A stretch of DNA of 64,000 nt from Pseudomonas entomophila. Lineage in GTDB: Bacteria; Pseudomonadota; Gammaproteobacteria; Pseudomonadales; Pseudomonadaceae. The translations under genes were made by a program, and so were the position numbers. Below, in pieces: positions 18,073 to 28,232 of this stretch; the first letter of the stretch is position 1, and each line of letters begins with the position of its first letter. The DNA is taken from the NCBI RefSeq assembly GCF_023277925.1, contig NZ_CP063832.1, forward strand, positions 4,763,001-4,827,000, given 5' to 3'. The notes under the pieces were generated by a model, which made no database searches, was not told the origin of the DNA, and saw only the letters and a program-made list of their open reading frames with translations.

Positions 18073-18612
18073 TCACGGCGTTTTGCACAGCTGGCCGCTG
18101 GCGCGGACCAAGGCAAGGTGACGAGCCGGGTTGTGCGTGCGCTGTTGCAGGGCGTCGGCCAGCTGAGTGGCGCAATCGCCTGGCATCGCCTGGTCGAAGC
18201 GGGCGAGGGCGGCGAGCAGTTGCTCTTGCAGTCGGTCCAGTTCGGGGCGCACCTCCTTGCCAAGGTCCCGTCGGGCGAGGCCGGGCGCTTGCCGTGCAAG
18301 GTGCCAGCTGTCGAGCAGCTGATACTGCAGCAGTTTATTGGCCTCCATCTGGTCGGCGAAGAACGCTGCCGCGCGCGCCGGATCAAGCTGATGGGCAGGT
18401 GCAGCCTGGCGTGCACTGGCCAGCACTTGTTCTTCGCGGGCGCTGGCCTGAACCGCCTGGCGTTGGTCCCACTTGTGCAGGGCGACTCCCTCGGCGAGGT
18501 CCAGGCGCTGATCGATGGTGTCGAGCAGGTGGCCGAGGGCAGGGGAGGAAGGCGGTGGAGAGGCGCAGCCGGACAAGGCAAGGCAGCAGGTCAGGGCGAG
18601 GGGGATACGCAT
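18073..18612 (-). CDS. aroQ: Exported gamma-class chorismate mutase
   Basis: Predicted to convert chorismate to prephenate outside the cytoplasm. 179 residues with a lipoprotein-type signal (MRIPLALTCCLALSGCASPP, lipobox LSGC) followed by an all-helical AroQ-gamma domain. Supporting stretches are LLDTIDQRLDLAEGVALHKW, FFADQMEANKLLQYQLLDSW and the C-terminal Cys pair (GDCATQL, GQLCKTP) that could form the usual disulfide. This assignment comes from family resemblance and is fairly secure. It sits between glnA and ntrB, 136 bp past the glnA stop, behind a hairpin. Why an exported mutase lies in the nitrogen-control block is unknown. Confidence 0.8.
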   Translation of the reverse strand: MRIPLALTCCLALSGCASPPPSSPALGHLLDTIDQRLDLAEGVALHKWDQRQAVQASAREEQVLASARQAAPAHQLDPARAAAFFADQMEANKLLQYQLLDSWHLARQAPGLARRDLGKEVRPELDRLQEQLLAALARFDQAMPGDCATQLADALQQRTHNPARHLALVRASGQLCKTP

Positions 18613-18702
18613 GGCGGTCTCCTGAGAGGTATGGAGACTTGAGTCTCTATGTATGTTTGAAGGCGGCTATAGGTTTAGTCCGAACCTGCTGTCGCGCAAA
18701 TA

Positions 18703-18730
18703 GAAACGGCCTCCCGAGGGAGGCCGTTTC
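18703..18730 (-). terminator. Hairpin terminator after glnA
   Basis: A perfect 13-bp stem (GAAACGGCCTCCC and complement) with a 2-nt loop lies 18 bp past the glnA stop. The minus-strand side lacks a long T run, so it may be a weak terminator or a 3'-end stabiliser. Confidence 0.65.
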
Positions 18731-18747
18731 AGCACTGCGGCGTTACA

Positions 18748-20154
18748 TCAAACGCTGTAGTACAGGTCGTATTCCAACGGGTGAACGAAGGTACGGACCT
18801 TGATCTCTTCTTCCGACTTCAGCTCGATGTAGGCATCGATGAAGTCGTCGGAGAACACGCCGCCCTTGGTCAGGAACGCACGGCCCTTGTCCAGCTCTTC
18901 CAGGGCTTCTTTCAGGCTGCCGCAAACCTGCGGGATTTCTTTCGCCTCTTCAGGCGGCAGGTCGTACAGGTTCTTGTCGGCGGCATCGCCTGGGTGAATC
19001 TTGTTCTGGATACCGTCCAGGCCGGCCATCAGCAGGGCGGCGAAGCACAGGTAAGGGTTGGCCGCCGGGTCCGGGAAGCGCGCCTCGATGCGGCGGGCTT
19101 TCGGGCTGGAAACGTAAGGGATGCGGATCGAGGCCGAACGGTTGCGGGCCGAGTAGGCCAGCATCACAGGGGCTTCGAAGCCTGGCACCAGACGCTTGTA
19201 GGAGTTGGTGGCCGGGTTGGTGAAGCCGTTCAGGGCCTTGCCGTGCTTGATGATGCCGCCGATGAAGTACAGGGCGGTATCGGACAGGCCGGCATAGCCT
19301 TCGCCCGAGAAGGTGTTCTTGCCGTCTTTGGAAATCGACATGTGCACGTGCATGCCCGAGCCGTTGTCGCCGTACAGCGGCTTCGGCATGAAGGTGGCGG
19401 TCTTGCCGTAGGCGTCGGCCACGTTGTGCACGCAGTACTTCAGGGTCTGGACTTCGTCAGCCTTGGTGACCAGGGTGTTGAACTTCACACCGATCTCGTT
19501 CTGGCCGGCAGTCGCCACTTCGTGGTGGTGAACTTCGATGACCAGGCCCATCTCTTCCATGGCGTTGCACATGGCGGTACGGATTTCGTGGTCGTGGTCG
19601 CACGGCGGAACCGGGAAGTAGCCGCCTTTGACGGCAGGGCGGTGGCCCTTGTTGCCGCCTTCGACGTCCTGGTCGGTCATCCAGGAGCCTTGCTCGGAGT
19701 AGATCTTGAACATCGAGCCGGAGATGTCCGACTTGAACTTGACCTGGTCGAAGATGAAGAACTCAGGCTCCGGGCCGACGAAGACGGTGTCACCGATACC
19801 GGTGGTCTTCAGGTACTCTTCGGCGCGCTTGGCGATGGCGCGTGGGTCGCGGTCGTAGCCTTGCATGGTGGACGGCTCGATCACGTCGCAGACCAGGATC
19901 AGGGTCGGCTCTTCGGTGAACGGGTCCAGCACGGCGGAGGCGTCATCCGGCAGCAGGATCATGTCGGAGGCTTCGATGCCTTTCCAGCCTTCGATCGACG
20001 AGCCGTCGAACATCTTGCCGATTTCGAAGAAGTCGTCTTCCAGCGCATCGCGAGCCGGCATGGTGACGTGGTGCTGCTTGCCTTTGGTGTCCGTGAAACG
20101 CAGATCAATCCACTTGACGTCATGATCTTTGATGAGTTGAACCGACTTCGACAT
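18748..20154 (-). CDS. glnA: Glutamine synthetase type I
   Basis: Dodecameric cytosolic enzyme making glutamine from glutamate and ammonia, the main ammonia entry under nitrogen limitation. 468 residues. The N-terminal beta-grasp contains [18 protein letters not shown]. Metal and glutamate ligands are in the catalytic barrel ([48 protein letters not shown]). Tyr397 in [10 protein letters not shown] is the adenylylation site, so the enzyme is of the GlnE-controlled beta type. A sigma-54 promoter and two NtrC-type sites lie upstream. Confidence 0.98.
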   Translation of the reverse strand: MSKSVQLIKDHDVKWIDLRFTDTKGKQHHVTMPARDALEDDFFEIGKMFDGSSIEGWKGIEASDMILLPDDASAVLDPFTEEPTLILVCDVIEPSTMQGYDRDPRAIAKRAEEYLKTTGIGDTVFVGPEPEFFIFDQVKFKSDISGSMFKIYSEQGSWMTDQDVEGGNKGHRPAVKGGYFPVPPCDHDHEIRTAMCNAMEEMGLVIEVHHHEVATAGQNEIGVKFNTLVTKADEVQTLKYCVHNVADAYGKTATFMPKPLYGDNGSGMHVHMSISKDGKNTFSGEGYAGLSDTALYFIGGIIKHGKALNGFTNPATNSYKRLVPGFEAPVMLAYSARNRSASIRIPYVSSPKARRIEARFPDPAANPYLCFAALLMAGLDGIQNKIHPGDAADKNLYDLPPEEAKEIPQVCGSLKEALEELDKGRAFLTKGGVFSDDFIDAYIELKSEEEIKVRTFVHPLEYDLYYSV

Positions 20155-20253
20155 GTTGTCCTCCGGATGGTCTAGAGCGCGGTTGGCCGCTGCCCTGGAA
20201 AAAGGGTGTCGCCGGGCGCGGATAGTCGGCCAAGCTTACCTGCCTCACAAGGG

Positions 20254-20269
20254 AGCAAATTGCATGCCA
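20254..20269 (-). promoter_or_regulatory. Sigma-54 promoter of glnA
   Basis: TGGCATGCAATTTGCT on the minus strand differs from TGGCAC-N5-TTGCT at one base and has the required GG-N10-GC spacing, about 100 bp before the glnA ATG. Confidence 0.75.
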
Positions 20270-20342
20270 GTGCCCAAAAATGGCGAGGCCGGGATAAAAC
20301 CCGGCGTTGACGGGCATTTAGCGTAGCCGCAGAAGGGAAGCG

Positions 20343-20390
20343 TGCACGCATTGAGGGCGTAATCAAATTGACGTGCACTATATTGGTGCG
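20343..20390. promoter_or_regulatory. NtrC enhancer sites of glnA
   Basis: TGCACTATATTGGTGCG (20374-20390) is a near-consensus NtrC site. A weaker one, TGCACGCATTGAGGGCG, starts 31 bp away (20343-20359), about three helical turns, like the paired enhancer of enteric glnA. The pair is about 75-120 bp upstream of the -24/-12 element. Confidence 0.7.
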
Positions 20391-20416
20391 CCCAGTGCCT
20401 GGCTAACGCCTCCCCA

Positions 20417-20546
20417 CTGTAGGAGCCGGCTTTGCCGGCGAATGCGGCCACATGGGCAGCCCAGGACTTAACGCCCTGCATCGATCCTGGCGATCACCTT
20501 GCAGTGCCTGGGCTGGCCCATTCGCCGGCAAAGCCGGCTCCTACAG
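20417..20546. repeat. REP inverted pair with 76-bp spacer
   Basis: Two exactly complementary 27-nt REP units (20417-20443 and 20520-20546, core GGAGCCGGCTTTGCCGGCGA) lie between the glnA enhancer and the thiI promoter. Confidence 0.85.
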
Positions 20547-20594
20547 GTGCAGCGCATGGTTTGGGCTCGGCAAATCAAACCTTCTGTACAAAAG

Positions 20595-20626
20595 TTGCTC
20601 AAACCTTGAGCAATTTCCGCTATAAT
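20595..20626 (+). promoter_or_regulatory. thiI promoter region with inverted repeat
   Basis: TATAAT at 20621-20626 is a perfect -10. No good -35 sits 17 bp upstream. Instead an 8-bp perfect inverted repeat, TTGCTCAA-ACC-TTGAGCAA (20595-20613), covers the -35 zone, so an activator or repressor site is possible. The ATG is 45 bp downstream. Confidence 0.5.
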
Positions 20627-20671
20627 TCGCGCCCCTCATTTTCGGCAGGCCCTGCGCGCGCTGTTAAACCA

Positions 20672-22126
20672 ATGAAACTTATCGTCAAAGTCTTCCCAGA
20701 GATCACCATCAAGAGCCGGCCGGTGCGCAAGCGCTTCATCCGCCAGCTCGCCAAGAACATCCGCAACGTGCTCAAGGACCTGGATCCCGAGCTCGCGGTT
20801 GATGGTGTCTGGGACAACCTCGAGGTGGTCACCCGCGTCGAGGACGAGAAAGTCCAGCGTGAAATGATCGAGCGCCTCACCTGCACCCCGGGTATCACCC
20901 ACTTCCTGCAGGTCGAGGAGTACCCACTGGGCGACTTCGACGACATCGTCGCCAAATGCAAGCACCATTTCGGTCACCTGCTGGCCGGCAAGCACTTCGC
21001 CGTGCGCTGCAAGCGCGGCGGCCATCACGACTTCACCTCGATGGACGTCGACTGCTACGTCGGCAGCCAGCTGCGCCAGCAGTGCGGCGCCGCCGGTATC
21101 GAGCTGAAGAAGCCGGAAGTGCTGGTGCGCATCGAGATCCGCGACCAGCGCCTCTACGTGATCCATAACCAGCACAACGGCATCGGCGGCTACCCGCTGG
21201 GCGCCCTGGAGCAAACGCTGGTGCTGATGTCCGGTGGCTTCGACTCCACCGTGGCGGCCTACCAGATGATGCGTCGCGGCCTGATGACCCATTTCTGCTT
21301 CTTCAACCTCGGTGGCCGCGCCCACGAACTGGGCGTGATGGAAGTGGCCCACTTCCTGTGGAAGAAGTACGGCAGCAGCCAGCGCGTGCTGTTCATCAGC
21401 GTGCCGTTCGAGGAAGTGGTCGGCGAGATTCTCAACAAGGTCGACAACAGCTACATGGGCGTGACGCTCAAGCGCATGATGCTGCGCGCGGCCGCGCGCA
21501 TGGCCGACCGCCTGGAAATCGACGCCCTGGTCACCGGCGAGGCGATCTCCCAGGTTTCCAGCCAGACCCTGCCCAACCTGTCGATCATCGACTCGGCCAC
21601 CGACAAGCTGGTGCTGCGCCCACTGCTGGCCAGCCACAAGCAGGACATCATCGACCAGGCCACCGAAATCGGCACCGCCGACTTCGCCAAGCACATGCCT
21701 GAGTACTGCGGCGTGATCTCGGTGAACCCGACCACCCATGCCAAGCGTCACCGCATGGAGCATGAAGAAAAGCAATTCGACATGGCCGTGCTCGAGCGCG
21801 CCCTGGAGCGCGCCAAGTTCATCTCCATCGACCACGTGATCGACGAGCTGGGCAAGGATATCGAGATCGAGGAAGTGACCGAGGCCTTGCCCGGCCAGAT
21901 CGTCATCGACATTCGTCACCCCGATGCCCAGGAAGACGAACCCCTGGTGCTCGAAGGCGTCGAAGTCCAGGCACTGCCGTTCTACGCGATCAACAGCAAG
22001 TTCAAGCATCTCGATGAGACGCGCCAGTACCTGCTGTATTGCGACAAGGGTGTGATGAGCCGTCTGCACGCACACCACCTGCTCAGTGAGGGACATGCCA
22101 ATGTGCGTGTTTATCGTCCGACATAA
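20672..22126 (+). CDS. thiI: tRNA 4-thiouridine synthetase / thiamine sulfur carrier enzyme
   Basis: Adds sulfur to U8 of tRNA and supplies sulfur for the thiazole of thiamine. 484 residues from [21 protein letters not shown] domain (about 60-165) precedes the PP-loop ATPase motif [11 protein letters not shown] near residue 190. A C-terminal rhodanese domain carries the catalytic Cys at about residue 457 ([13 protein letters not shown]), so this is the long enteric form with sulfurtransferase activity. It runs opposite to glnA and is followed by typA. Confidence 0.96.
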   Translation: MKLIVKVFPEITIKSRPVRKRFIRQLAKNIRNVLKDLDPELAVDGVWDNLEVVTRVEDEKVQREMIERLTCTPGITHFLQVEEYPLGDFDDIVAKCKHHFGHLLAGKHFAVRCKRGGHHDFTSMDVDCYVGSQLRQQCGAAGIELKKPEVLVRIEIRDQRLYVIHNQHNGIGGYPLGALEQTLVLMSGGFDSTVAAYQMMRRGLMTHFCFFNLGGRAHELGVMEVAHFLWKKYGSSQRVLFISVPFEEVVGEILNKVDNSYMGVTLKRMMLRAAARMADRLEIDALVTGEAISQVSSQTLPNLSIIDSATDKLVLRPLLASHKQDIIDQATEIGTADFAKHMPEYCGVISVNPTTHAKRHRMEHEEKQFDMAVLERALERAKFISIDHVIDELGKDIEIEEVTEALPGQIVIDIRHPDAQEDEPLVLEGVEVQALPFYAINSKFKHLDETRQYLLYCDKGVMSRLHAHHLLSEGHANVRVYRPT

Positions 22127-22254
22127 GACGCCAGGGCTGTATGGCGGCAGTATCCGCCATCGCCCTCCCGACCACCGGGCCCGCTGAGCCTCAAACCGTA
22201 CATATTGGCCACCTACACTGGGTGGCAACCGAATCCTCTGATCGAGATACAGTT

Positions 22255-24075
22255 GTGATCGAAAATCTGCGTAACATCGCCATCATCGCCCACGTTGACC
22301 ATGGTAAAACCACCCTGGTCGACAAACTCCTGCGCCAGTCCGGCACCCTGGAGCGTAACGAGCTCAACGACGAGCGCGTCATGGACTCCAACGACCAGGA
22401 AAAAGAGCGCGGCATTACCATCCTGGCGAAAAACACCGCCATCAACTGGAACGGCTACCACATCAACATCGTCGACACCCCCGGCCACGCCGACTTCGGT
22501 GGCGAGGTCGAGCGTGTAATGTCGATGGTCGACTCCGTGCTGCTGCTGGTCGACGCACAAGACGGCCCGATGCCGCAAACCCGCTTCGTGACGAAGAAGG
22601 CTTTCGAAGCTGGCCTGAAGCCAATCGTCGTGATCAACAAGGTCGACCGTCCGGGCGCGCGTCCTGACTGGGTTCTGGACCAGATCTTCGACCTGTTCGA
22701 CAACCTCGGCGCCACCGACGACCAACTGGACTTCCAGGTTGTCTACGCTTCCGCACTGAACGGTATTGCCGGTCTCGACCACACCGCCATGGCCGAAGAC
22801 ATGACCCCGCTGTACCAGTCGATCGTCGACAACGTACCTGCGCCGGCTGTTGACCGTGACGGCCCGTTCCAGATGCAGATCTCCGCACTGGACTACAACA
22901 GCTTCCTCGGTGTTATCGGCGTTGGCCGTATCGCCCGTGGTCGCATCAAACCGAACACGCCGGTTGTCGCCATCGATGTCGACGGCAAGAAGCGTAACGG
23001 CCGTATCCTGAAGCTGATGGGCCACCACGGCCTGCACCGTGTCGACGTCGAAGAAGCCCAGGCTGGCGACATCGTCTGCATCAGCGGTTTCGACGAGCTG
23101 TTCATCTCCGACACCCTGTGCGACATGAACAACGTCGAGGCGATGAAGCCGCTGACCGTTGACGAGCCGACCGTTTCGATGACCTTCCAGGTCAACGATT
23201 CGCCGTTCTGCGGCAAGGAAGGCAAGTTCGTGACCTCCCGCAACATCAAGGAGCGTCTGGACAAAGAGCTGCTGTACAACGTTGCACTGCGCGTTGAAGA
23301 AGGCGACTCGGCTGATAAATTCAAGGTTTCCGGCCGTGGTGAGCTGCACCTGTCGGTACTGATCGAAACCATGCGTCGCGAAGGCTTCGAGATGGCCGTT
23401 GGCCGTCCTGAAGTGATCATCCGCGAAGTGAATGGCGTCAAGCAGGAGCCGTTCGAGAACGTCACCATCGACATCCCTGAAGAGTCGCAAGGCAAGGTCA
23501 TGGAAGAGATGGGCCTGCGTAAGGGCGACCTGACCAACATGGCGCCGGATGGCAAGGGCCGTGTCCGCCTGGAGTACAACGTACCGGCTCGCGGTCTGAT
23601 CGGTTTCCGTAACCAGTTCCTGACCCTGACCAACGGTGCCGGCATCCTGACCTCGATCTTCGATCGCTACGACACCATGAAGCCAGGCACCATGTCCGGC
23701 CGCCTGAACGGCGTTCTGGTTTCGATCGAGACCGGCAAGGCGCTGACCTACTCGCTGGAGACTCTCCAGGCGCGCGGCAAGCTGTTCATCGAGCACGGCC
23801 AGGACATCTACAACGGTCAGATCATCGGCCTGAACAGCCGTGACAACGACCTGGGCGTGAACCCGACCAAAGGCAAGAAGCTCGACAACATGCGTGCTTC
23901 GGGCAAGGACGAAGTCATCGCCCTGGTTCCGCCGGTTCGCCACACCCTCGAGCAGGCCCTGGAATTCATCCAGGATGACGAGCTGTGCGAAGTCACCCCT
24001 AAGTCGATCCGTCTGCGCAAGAAGATCCTCGACGAAGGCGAGCGTACCCGCGCTGCCAAGAAAGCCAAGAACTGA
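22255..24075 (+). CDS. typA: Ribosome-associated GTPase BipA/TypA
   Basis: Translational GTPase involved in ribosome assembly and stress adaptation. 606 residues when started at GTG 22255 ([20 protein letters not shown]), the family N-terminus; the open frame extends upstream but that part is not conserved-looking, and GAG lies a few bases before the GTG. P-loop AHVDHGKT, switch [21 protein letters not shown] and the SAL-type G5 (YASALNG) are present. EF-G-like domains III and V and the BipA C-terminal domain follow ([18 protein letters not shown]). Confidence 0.96.
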   Translation: MIENLRNIAIIAHVDHGKTTLVDKLLRQSGTLERNELNDERVMDSNDQEKERGITILAKNTAINWNGYHINIVDTPGHADFGGEVERVMSMVDSVLLLVDAQDGPMPQTRFVTKKAFEAGLKPIVVINKVDRPGARPDWVLDQIFDLFDNLGATDDQLDFQVVYASALNGIAGLDHTAMAEDMTPLYQSIVDNVPAPAVDRDGPFQMQISALDYNSFLGVIGVGRIARGRIKPNTPVVAIDVDGKKRNGRILKLMGHHGLHRVDVEEAQAGDIVCISGFDELFISDTLCDMNNVEAMKPLTVDEPTVSMTFQVNDSPFCGKEGKFVTSRNIKERLDKELLYNVALRVEEGDSADKFKVSGRGELHLSVLIETMRREGFEMAVGRPEVIIREVNGVKQEPFENVTIDIPEESQGKVMEEMGLRKGDLTNMAPDGKGRVRLEYNVPARGLIGFRNQFLTLTNGAGILTSIFDRYDTMKPGTMSGRLNGVLVSIETGKALTYSLETLQARGKLFIEHGQDIYNGQIIGLNSRDNDLGVNPTKGKKLDNMRASGKDEVIALVPPVRHTLEQALEFIQDDELCEVTPKSIRLRKKILDEGERTRAAKKAKN

Positions 24076-24094
24076 TTGAGTTCAGGCTGAACTG

Positions 24095-24128
24095 AAAACG
24101 CCCCCGGTCGAAAGGCCGGGGGCGTTTT
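24095..24128 (+). terminator. Intrinsic terminator after typA
   Basis: A 13-bp GC-rich stem (AAAACGCCCCCGG and complement, 8-nt loop) runs into TTTTTGTTT. Confidence 0.9.
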
Positions 24129-24139
24129 TGTTTATGGGG

Positions 24140-24202
24140 TGTAGGAACCGGTTTGCCGGTGAGCACCGCGTCGACAGGTTCGCCAGCAAGGCTGGCTCCT
24201 AC
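24140..24202. repeat. REP inverted pair
   Basis: Two diverged facing REP units lie between the typA terminator and the S9 peptidase stop, at the point where the conserved gene order changes from the typA block to the pqq block. Confidence 0.75.
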
Positions 24203-24271
24203 GGGCCGTGCGAATGCTTACGCGCCGGGCTCGGTGCCATGCTCCGCGTGCCTGTTTCGCCGGCAACTACC

Positions 24272-26095
24272 CTACCGGCCAAGCACCCGGCAATAGAACT
24301 TCCACTCCTCTTCCAGCGCATGCGCCAGGTTCGCCGCCTGACGGAACCCATGCCGCTCGCCCGCATAGAAATGCCCCTCGGCCTCGATCCCGTTGGCCTT
24401 CAGCGCCGCCAGCATGCTGCGCGTCTGCTCCGGTACCACCACAGCATCCAGCTCGCCCTGGAAGAAGATCACCGGCACCCGGATGCGTTCGGCGTGCAGC
24501 AATGGCGTGCGCTGGCGATAGCGTTCGGCATCCTGCTCCGGGTCGCCGATCAGCCAGTCGAGGTAGTCGCCCTCGAACTTGTGGGTGGCCCGCCCCAGCG
24601 CAACCGGATCACTGACGCCATACAGGCTGGCTCCGGCGCGGAAGACTTTGTGGAAGGCGAGGGCGCACAATGTGGTGTAGCCGCCGGCACTGCCGCCGCG
24701 AATGAATGCCTGGCCAGCGTCCACCAGCCCCTGCCCGGCGAGATGAGCGACCGCGGCACAGGCATCCTCCACATCACTTACCCCCCAACGCAGGTGCAAG
24801 GCCTGGCGGTAGGCGCGCCCATAGCAGCTGCTGCCCCGGTAATTGAGGTCGGCGACGGCGAAGCCGCGCTGGGTCCAGTATTGGATGCGGGTGTCCAGCA
24901 CCGGGTAGCAGGCCGAGGTCGGCCCGCCGTGGATGAACACCACCAGCGGTGGTGGGTTGCTGCTGCCAATGGCGGGGTAGAAGAAACCATGGGCCTGCCC
25001 ATCGCCGCTGTTGTAGCGGATGGGCTGGGGAAGGCTGATCGACCCGCTGGGCAGTACCTCTGCGCCGCCAGCCAAGAGACGAACCTCGTGGTTGTGACGA
25101 TTGATGGCAATCACTGCCGGAGGGCTGATCGGCGAAGCTGCAATGGCGTAGACATGCGCGCTGTCCATCGCCAGGCTGCGGAACCGGGTATAGGCACTGG
25201 CGAAGCGTTCCATTTCTCCGTTGGGGTTGCGCAAGCCCAACTGCCCGAAGCCATCTTCGAACCAACTGGCCAGGTAATGCCCAGGACCAAGTGCCAACCA
25301 AGTGCTGGCGCCCATTTGCCAGGGGGCTCCGGCATGGTCGGCGGGGGCGGCGGGCAGGGCTTGCCAGTGCTGCTCCACTTCGCCCCAGGGCTGCCAGAAA
25401 CCGCCACGGTCGGAGAGGCAATACAGGTGGCCATCGGCATCGAATCGAGGTTGCTGCAACGACTCGTCGAGCCCGGCGATACACCGCGCCGCACCCCATG
25501 CGCCACTGGCTTGTCGCTCACGACACATCAAGCGGGTGAGTGTCCAGGGCTGCGCCGGCCGGTCCCACTCGATCCAGGCCAGGCGCAGGCCATCGTTGCT
25601 CAATGTGGGAGAGGCGTAGAAGTCCGCACCTTCGGCGAGAACCGCACGTCGGCCCTGCTCAAAGGCAACCAGGCGGTGCTCGACGCGTTCAGCGTGACGC
25701 TCCTCGACCGCCAGCAGCACCCCGTCCTGCCACTGCACATCGCCGTAGCGACACTGCTCGTCATGGGTGATCGGATGCGGCATCGAGCCATCGGACGCCT
25801 GGCGGTAGACCTGCTGGTCCTTTTCGTTGACGAACACCACGGCGTCGCCGGCGAGGCAGAAGCTGCCGCCGCCATATTCGTAGACCCGGCTGCGCACGCT
25901 GAACCCGTCCGGCGTGATGCAGCGTGCCTGTTGATCGCGCCAGTGCCAGATTCGACAGGCGCCATCGGCAGGGCGGAACTCATTCCAGAACAGCCCGTGC
26001 TCGTTGACCTTGAGCTCGGCGAAGTCGGTGCCGGCGGCCACCGCCTGGGCGGCGCTGAACTCAGCCACGGGCGATGACATGGGAGTTGCGCTCAT
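24272..26095 (-). CDS. S9-family peptidase linked to the pqq operon
   Basis: Prolyl-oligopeptidase-like serine hydrolase, 607 residues, no signal peptide. An N-terminal beta-propeller (residues about 25-340) precedes an alpha/beta-hydrolase domain. The catalytic Ser is in [13 protein letters not shown], Asp in [11 protein letters not shown] and His in GERHGFR; the oxyanion region is [10 protein letters not shown]. Pseudomonads carry such a gene after pqqE, sometimes called pqqM; a role in PqqA peptide processing has been suggested but is not settled. It overlaps pqqE by up to 35 bp; a second Met at 26080 is an alternative start. Confidence 0.85.
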   Translation of the reverse strand: MSATPMSSPVAEFSAAQAVAAGTDFAELKVNEHGLFWNEFRPADGACRIWHWRDQQARCITPDGFSVRSRVYEYGGGSFCLAGDAVVFVNEKDQQVYRQASDGSMPHPITHDEQCRYGDVQWQDGVLLAVEERHAERVEHRLVAFEQGRRAVLAEGADFYASPTLSNDGLRLAWIEWDRPAQPWTLTRLMCRERQASGAWGAARCIAGLDESLQQPRFDADGHLYCLSDRGGFWQPWGEVEQHWQALPAAPADHAGAPWQMGASTWLALGPGHYLASWFEDGFGQLGLRNPNGEMERFASAYTRFRSLAMDSAHVYAIAASPISPPAVIAINRHNHEVRLLAGGAEVLPSGSISLPQPIRYNSGDGQAHGFFYPAIGSSNPPPLVVFIHGGPTSACYPVLDTRIQYWTQRGFAVADLNYRGSSCYGRAYRQALHLRWGVSDVEDACAAVAHLAGQGLVDAGQAFIRGGSAGGYTTLCALAFHKVFRAGASLYGVSDPVALGRATHKFEGDYLDWLIGDPEQDAERYRQRTPLLHAERIRVPVIFFQGELDAVVVPEQTRSMLAALKANGIEAEGHFYAGERHGFRQAANLAHALEEEWKFYCRVLGR

Positions 26096-27209
26096 TGCGG
26101 AAGGTCATCTGTTCGATCTCCAGTGTCGCTTGCTCGGCCTCTTCGCGTGCCTTGAGGATGATGCCGTGGTCGGGTGACTTGCCGCACACCGGGTCGGCCT
26201 TGCTGGCGTCGCCGGTGAGCATGAAGGCCTGGCAGCGGCAGCCGCCGAAGTCCTTCTCTTTCTCGTCGCACGAGCGGCACGGCTCGGGCATCCATTCATA
26301 GCCGCGGAAGCGGTTGAAGCCGAACGAGTCGTACCAGATGTGCCGCAGGTCGTGGTCGCGCACATTGGGGAACTGCACCGGCAACTGCCGTGCACCATGG
26401 CAGGGCAACGCGGTGCCGTCCGGGGTGATGGTCAGGAACAGGCTGCCCCAGCCGTTCATGCAGGCCTTGGGGCGTTCTTCGTAGTAGTCCGGGGTGACGA
26501 AGATCAGCTTGCACGGGCTACCCTCGGCCTTGAGCTTGGCGCGGTACTCGTTGGTGATGCGCTCGGCCCGCTCCAGCTGCGCGCGGGTAGGTAGCAGGCC
26601 CAGGCGGTTGAGGTGCGCCCAGCCATAGAACTGGCAGGTGGCGAGCTCGACGAAGTCGGCTTCCAGAGCAATGCACAGCTCGATGATGCGGTCGATCCTG
26701 TCGATGTTGTGCCGGTGGGTGACGAAGTTCAGCACCATCGGATAACCATGGGCTTTCACTGCGCGGGCCATCTCCAGCTTCTGCGCGAATGCCTTCTTCG
26801 ACCCGGCCAGCAGGTTGTTCACCTGCTCGTCGCTGGCCTGGAAGCTGATCTGGATATGGTCCAGCCCGGCCTGCTTGAACGCGGCGATCTTCTGCTCGGT
26901 CAGGCCGATGCCGGAGGTGATCAGGTTGGTGTAGTAACCCAGGCGGCGGGCTTCGCCGATCAGCTCGGCGAGGTCCTGGCGCACCAGCGGTTCGCCGCCG
27001 GAGAAGCCGATCTGCGCGGCGCCCATCTCCCGGGCCTCGGCCATCACCTTGAACCACTGCGCGGTGCTCAGCTCCTTGCCCTGCTCGGCGAAGTCCAGCG
27101 GGTTGGAGCAGTACGGGCACTGTAGCGGGCAGCGGTAGGTGAGTTCGGCCAGCAACCACAGCGGCAGGCCGACCGGCACCTCAGGCGAGGGTGATCCAGT
27201 GTTCGGCAC
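26061..27209 (-). CDS. pqqE: PqqA peptide cyclase (radical SAM)
   Basis: Radical SAM enzyme that joins the Glu and Tyr side chains of PqqA, the first step of PQQ synthesis. 382 residues. The CxxxCxxC cluster motif is Cys27, Cys31, Cys34 ([10 protein letters not shown]), and a C-terminal SPASM domain holds further Cys ([30 protein letters not shown]). The start is read as GTG 27209, giving [19 protein letters not shown]; it lies inside pqqD, a 29-bp overlap. A GTG nearer the domain is less likely. Confidence 0.95.
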   Translation of the reverse strand: MPNTGSPSPEVPVGLPLWLLAELTYRCPLQCPYCSNPLDFAEQGKELSTAQWFKVMAEAREMGAAQIGFSGGEPLVRQDLAELIGEARRLGYYTNLITSGIGLTEQKIAAFKQAGLDHIQISFQASDEQVNNLLAGSKKAFAQKLEMARAVKAHGYPMVLNFVTHRHNIDRIDRIIELCIALEADFVELATCQFYGWAHLNRLGLLPTRAQLERAERITNEYRAKLKAEGSPCKLIFVTPDYYEERPKACMNGWGSLFLTITPDGTALPCHGARQLPVQFPNVRDHDLRHIWYDSFGFNRFRGYEWMPEPCRSCDEKEKDFGGCRCQAFMLTGDASKADPVCGKSPDHGIILKAREEAEQATLEIEQMTFRNERNSHVIARG

Positions 27210-27456
27210 GGGCCACCTCCATGAATTGCTCGATGTCGTCGGCGACTTCGGGCACACCGGGGAATTGCTGCTGCAGCTCATCGATGATCGTCGCGACACT
27301 GCGCTGGCCGTCGATCAGCCCGCCGATCAGGCCGGCGCTGTCGTTGAGCTTGATCATGCCTTCGGGGTATAGCAGTACATGGCCCTTTTGCGCCGGCTCG
27401 TACTGGAAGCGGTAACCGGGGCGCCAGGCGGGCACCTGTTGACGGTCGAAACTCAT
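27181..27456 (-). CDS. pqqD: PQQ peptide chaperone PqqD
   Basis: Small protein that binds PqqA and presents it to PqqE. 91 residues with the winged-helix RRE fold: [31 protein letters not shown], then a C-terminal helix ending [10 protein letters not shown]. It overlaps pqqC by 4 bp and pqqE by 29 bp. Confidence 0.96.
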   Translation of the reverse strand: MSFDRQQVPAWRPGYRFQYEPAQKGHVLLYPEGMIKLNDSAGLIGGLIDGQRSVATIIDELQQQFPGVPEVADDIEQFMEVARAEHWITLA

Positions 27457-28208
27457 AGGGCGATCCCCTTGTGCCAGACCCGCTCGTTGGTGACGCTGTG
27501 ATAGGGCGGGCGGTTCAGTTCATAGGCCATGCTCATGGCGTCGAGCATGCTCCAGAGGATATCCAGCTTGAACTGCAGGATCTCCAGCATGCGCGCCTGA
27601 CCCTCGCGGGTGGTGTAGTGCGCCAGAGTGATCGCCAGGCCATGCTCGACATCGCGACGGGCTTGGCCCAGGCGTGTGCGAAAGTACTCGTAGCCGGCCG
27701 GGTCGATCCACGGATAGTGCTGTGGCCAGCTGTCCAGGCGTGACTGGTGGATCTGCGGCGCGAACAGTTCGGTTAGCGAGCTGCTGGCGGCCTCCTGCCA
27801 ACTGGCGCGGCGGGCGAAGTTGACGTAGGCGTCGACGGCGAAGCGTACGCCTGGCAGCACCAGCTCCTGGCTGCGCAGCTGGTCCGGGTCCAGGCCCACG
27901 GCCTGGCCGAGGCGCAGCCAGGCTTCGATACCGCCGTCCTCGCCTGGCGCGCCGTCATGGTCGAGCAGGCGCTGGACCCATTCGCGGCGTACCTCGCGGT
28001 CCGGGCAGTTGGCCAGGATCGCGGCATCCTTCATGGGGATGTTCACCTGGTAGTAGAAGCGGTTGGCCACCCAGCCCTGGATCTGCTCGCGGGTGGCGCG
28101 GCCTTCATACATCGCCACGTGATAGGGGTGGTGGATGTGGTAGAAGGCGCCCTTGGCGCGCAGGGCCTGCTCGAACTCAGCAGGGGACATTGGCGTGGTG
28201 TCATTCAT
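27453..28208 (-). CDS. pqqC: Pyrroloquinoline-quinone synthase
   Basis: Cofactor-free oxidase that closes and oxidises the ring in the last PQQ step. 251 residues from ATG 28208, chosen for GGAG at 8 nt; an upstream in-frame start has none. Conserved parts include [44 protein letters not shown] and [20 protein letters not shown]. Confidence 0.97.
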   Translation of the reverse strand: MNDTTPMSPAEFEQALRAKGAFYHIHHPYHVAMYEGRATREQIQGWVANRFYYQVNIPMKDAAILANCPDREVRREWVQRLLDHDGAPGEDGGIEAWLRLGQAVGLDPDQLRSQELVLPGVRFAVDAYVNFARRASWQEAASSSLTELFAPQIHQSRLDSWPQHYPWIDPAGYEYFRTRLGQARRDVEHGLAITLAHYTTREGQARMLEILQFKLDILWSMLDAMSMAYELNRPPYHSVTNERVWHKGIAL

Positions 28209-28232
28209 CAAGCGGACTCCTGTGCTCAGCAC

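Noticed and set aside
20636..22228. 530-codon leftward open frame opposite thiI
   Set aside because: No ribosome site or recognisable motif; thiI has the PP-loop and rhodanese domains.
22141..22254. N-terminal extension of typA from an ATG at 22141
   Set aside because: The added residues are not seen in BipA proteins; GTG 22255 gives the conserved start.
22213..23943. 576-codon leftward open frame opposite typA
   Set aside because: Asp/Val/His-rich antisense of a highly conserved GTPase gene.
24128..26077. 649-codon rightward open frame opposite the S9 peptidase
   Set aside because: Starts in the REP pair and has no domain; the leftward frame has a full Ser-Asp-His triad.
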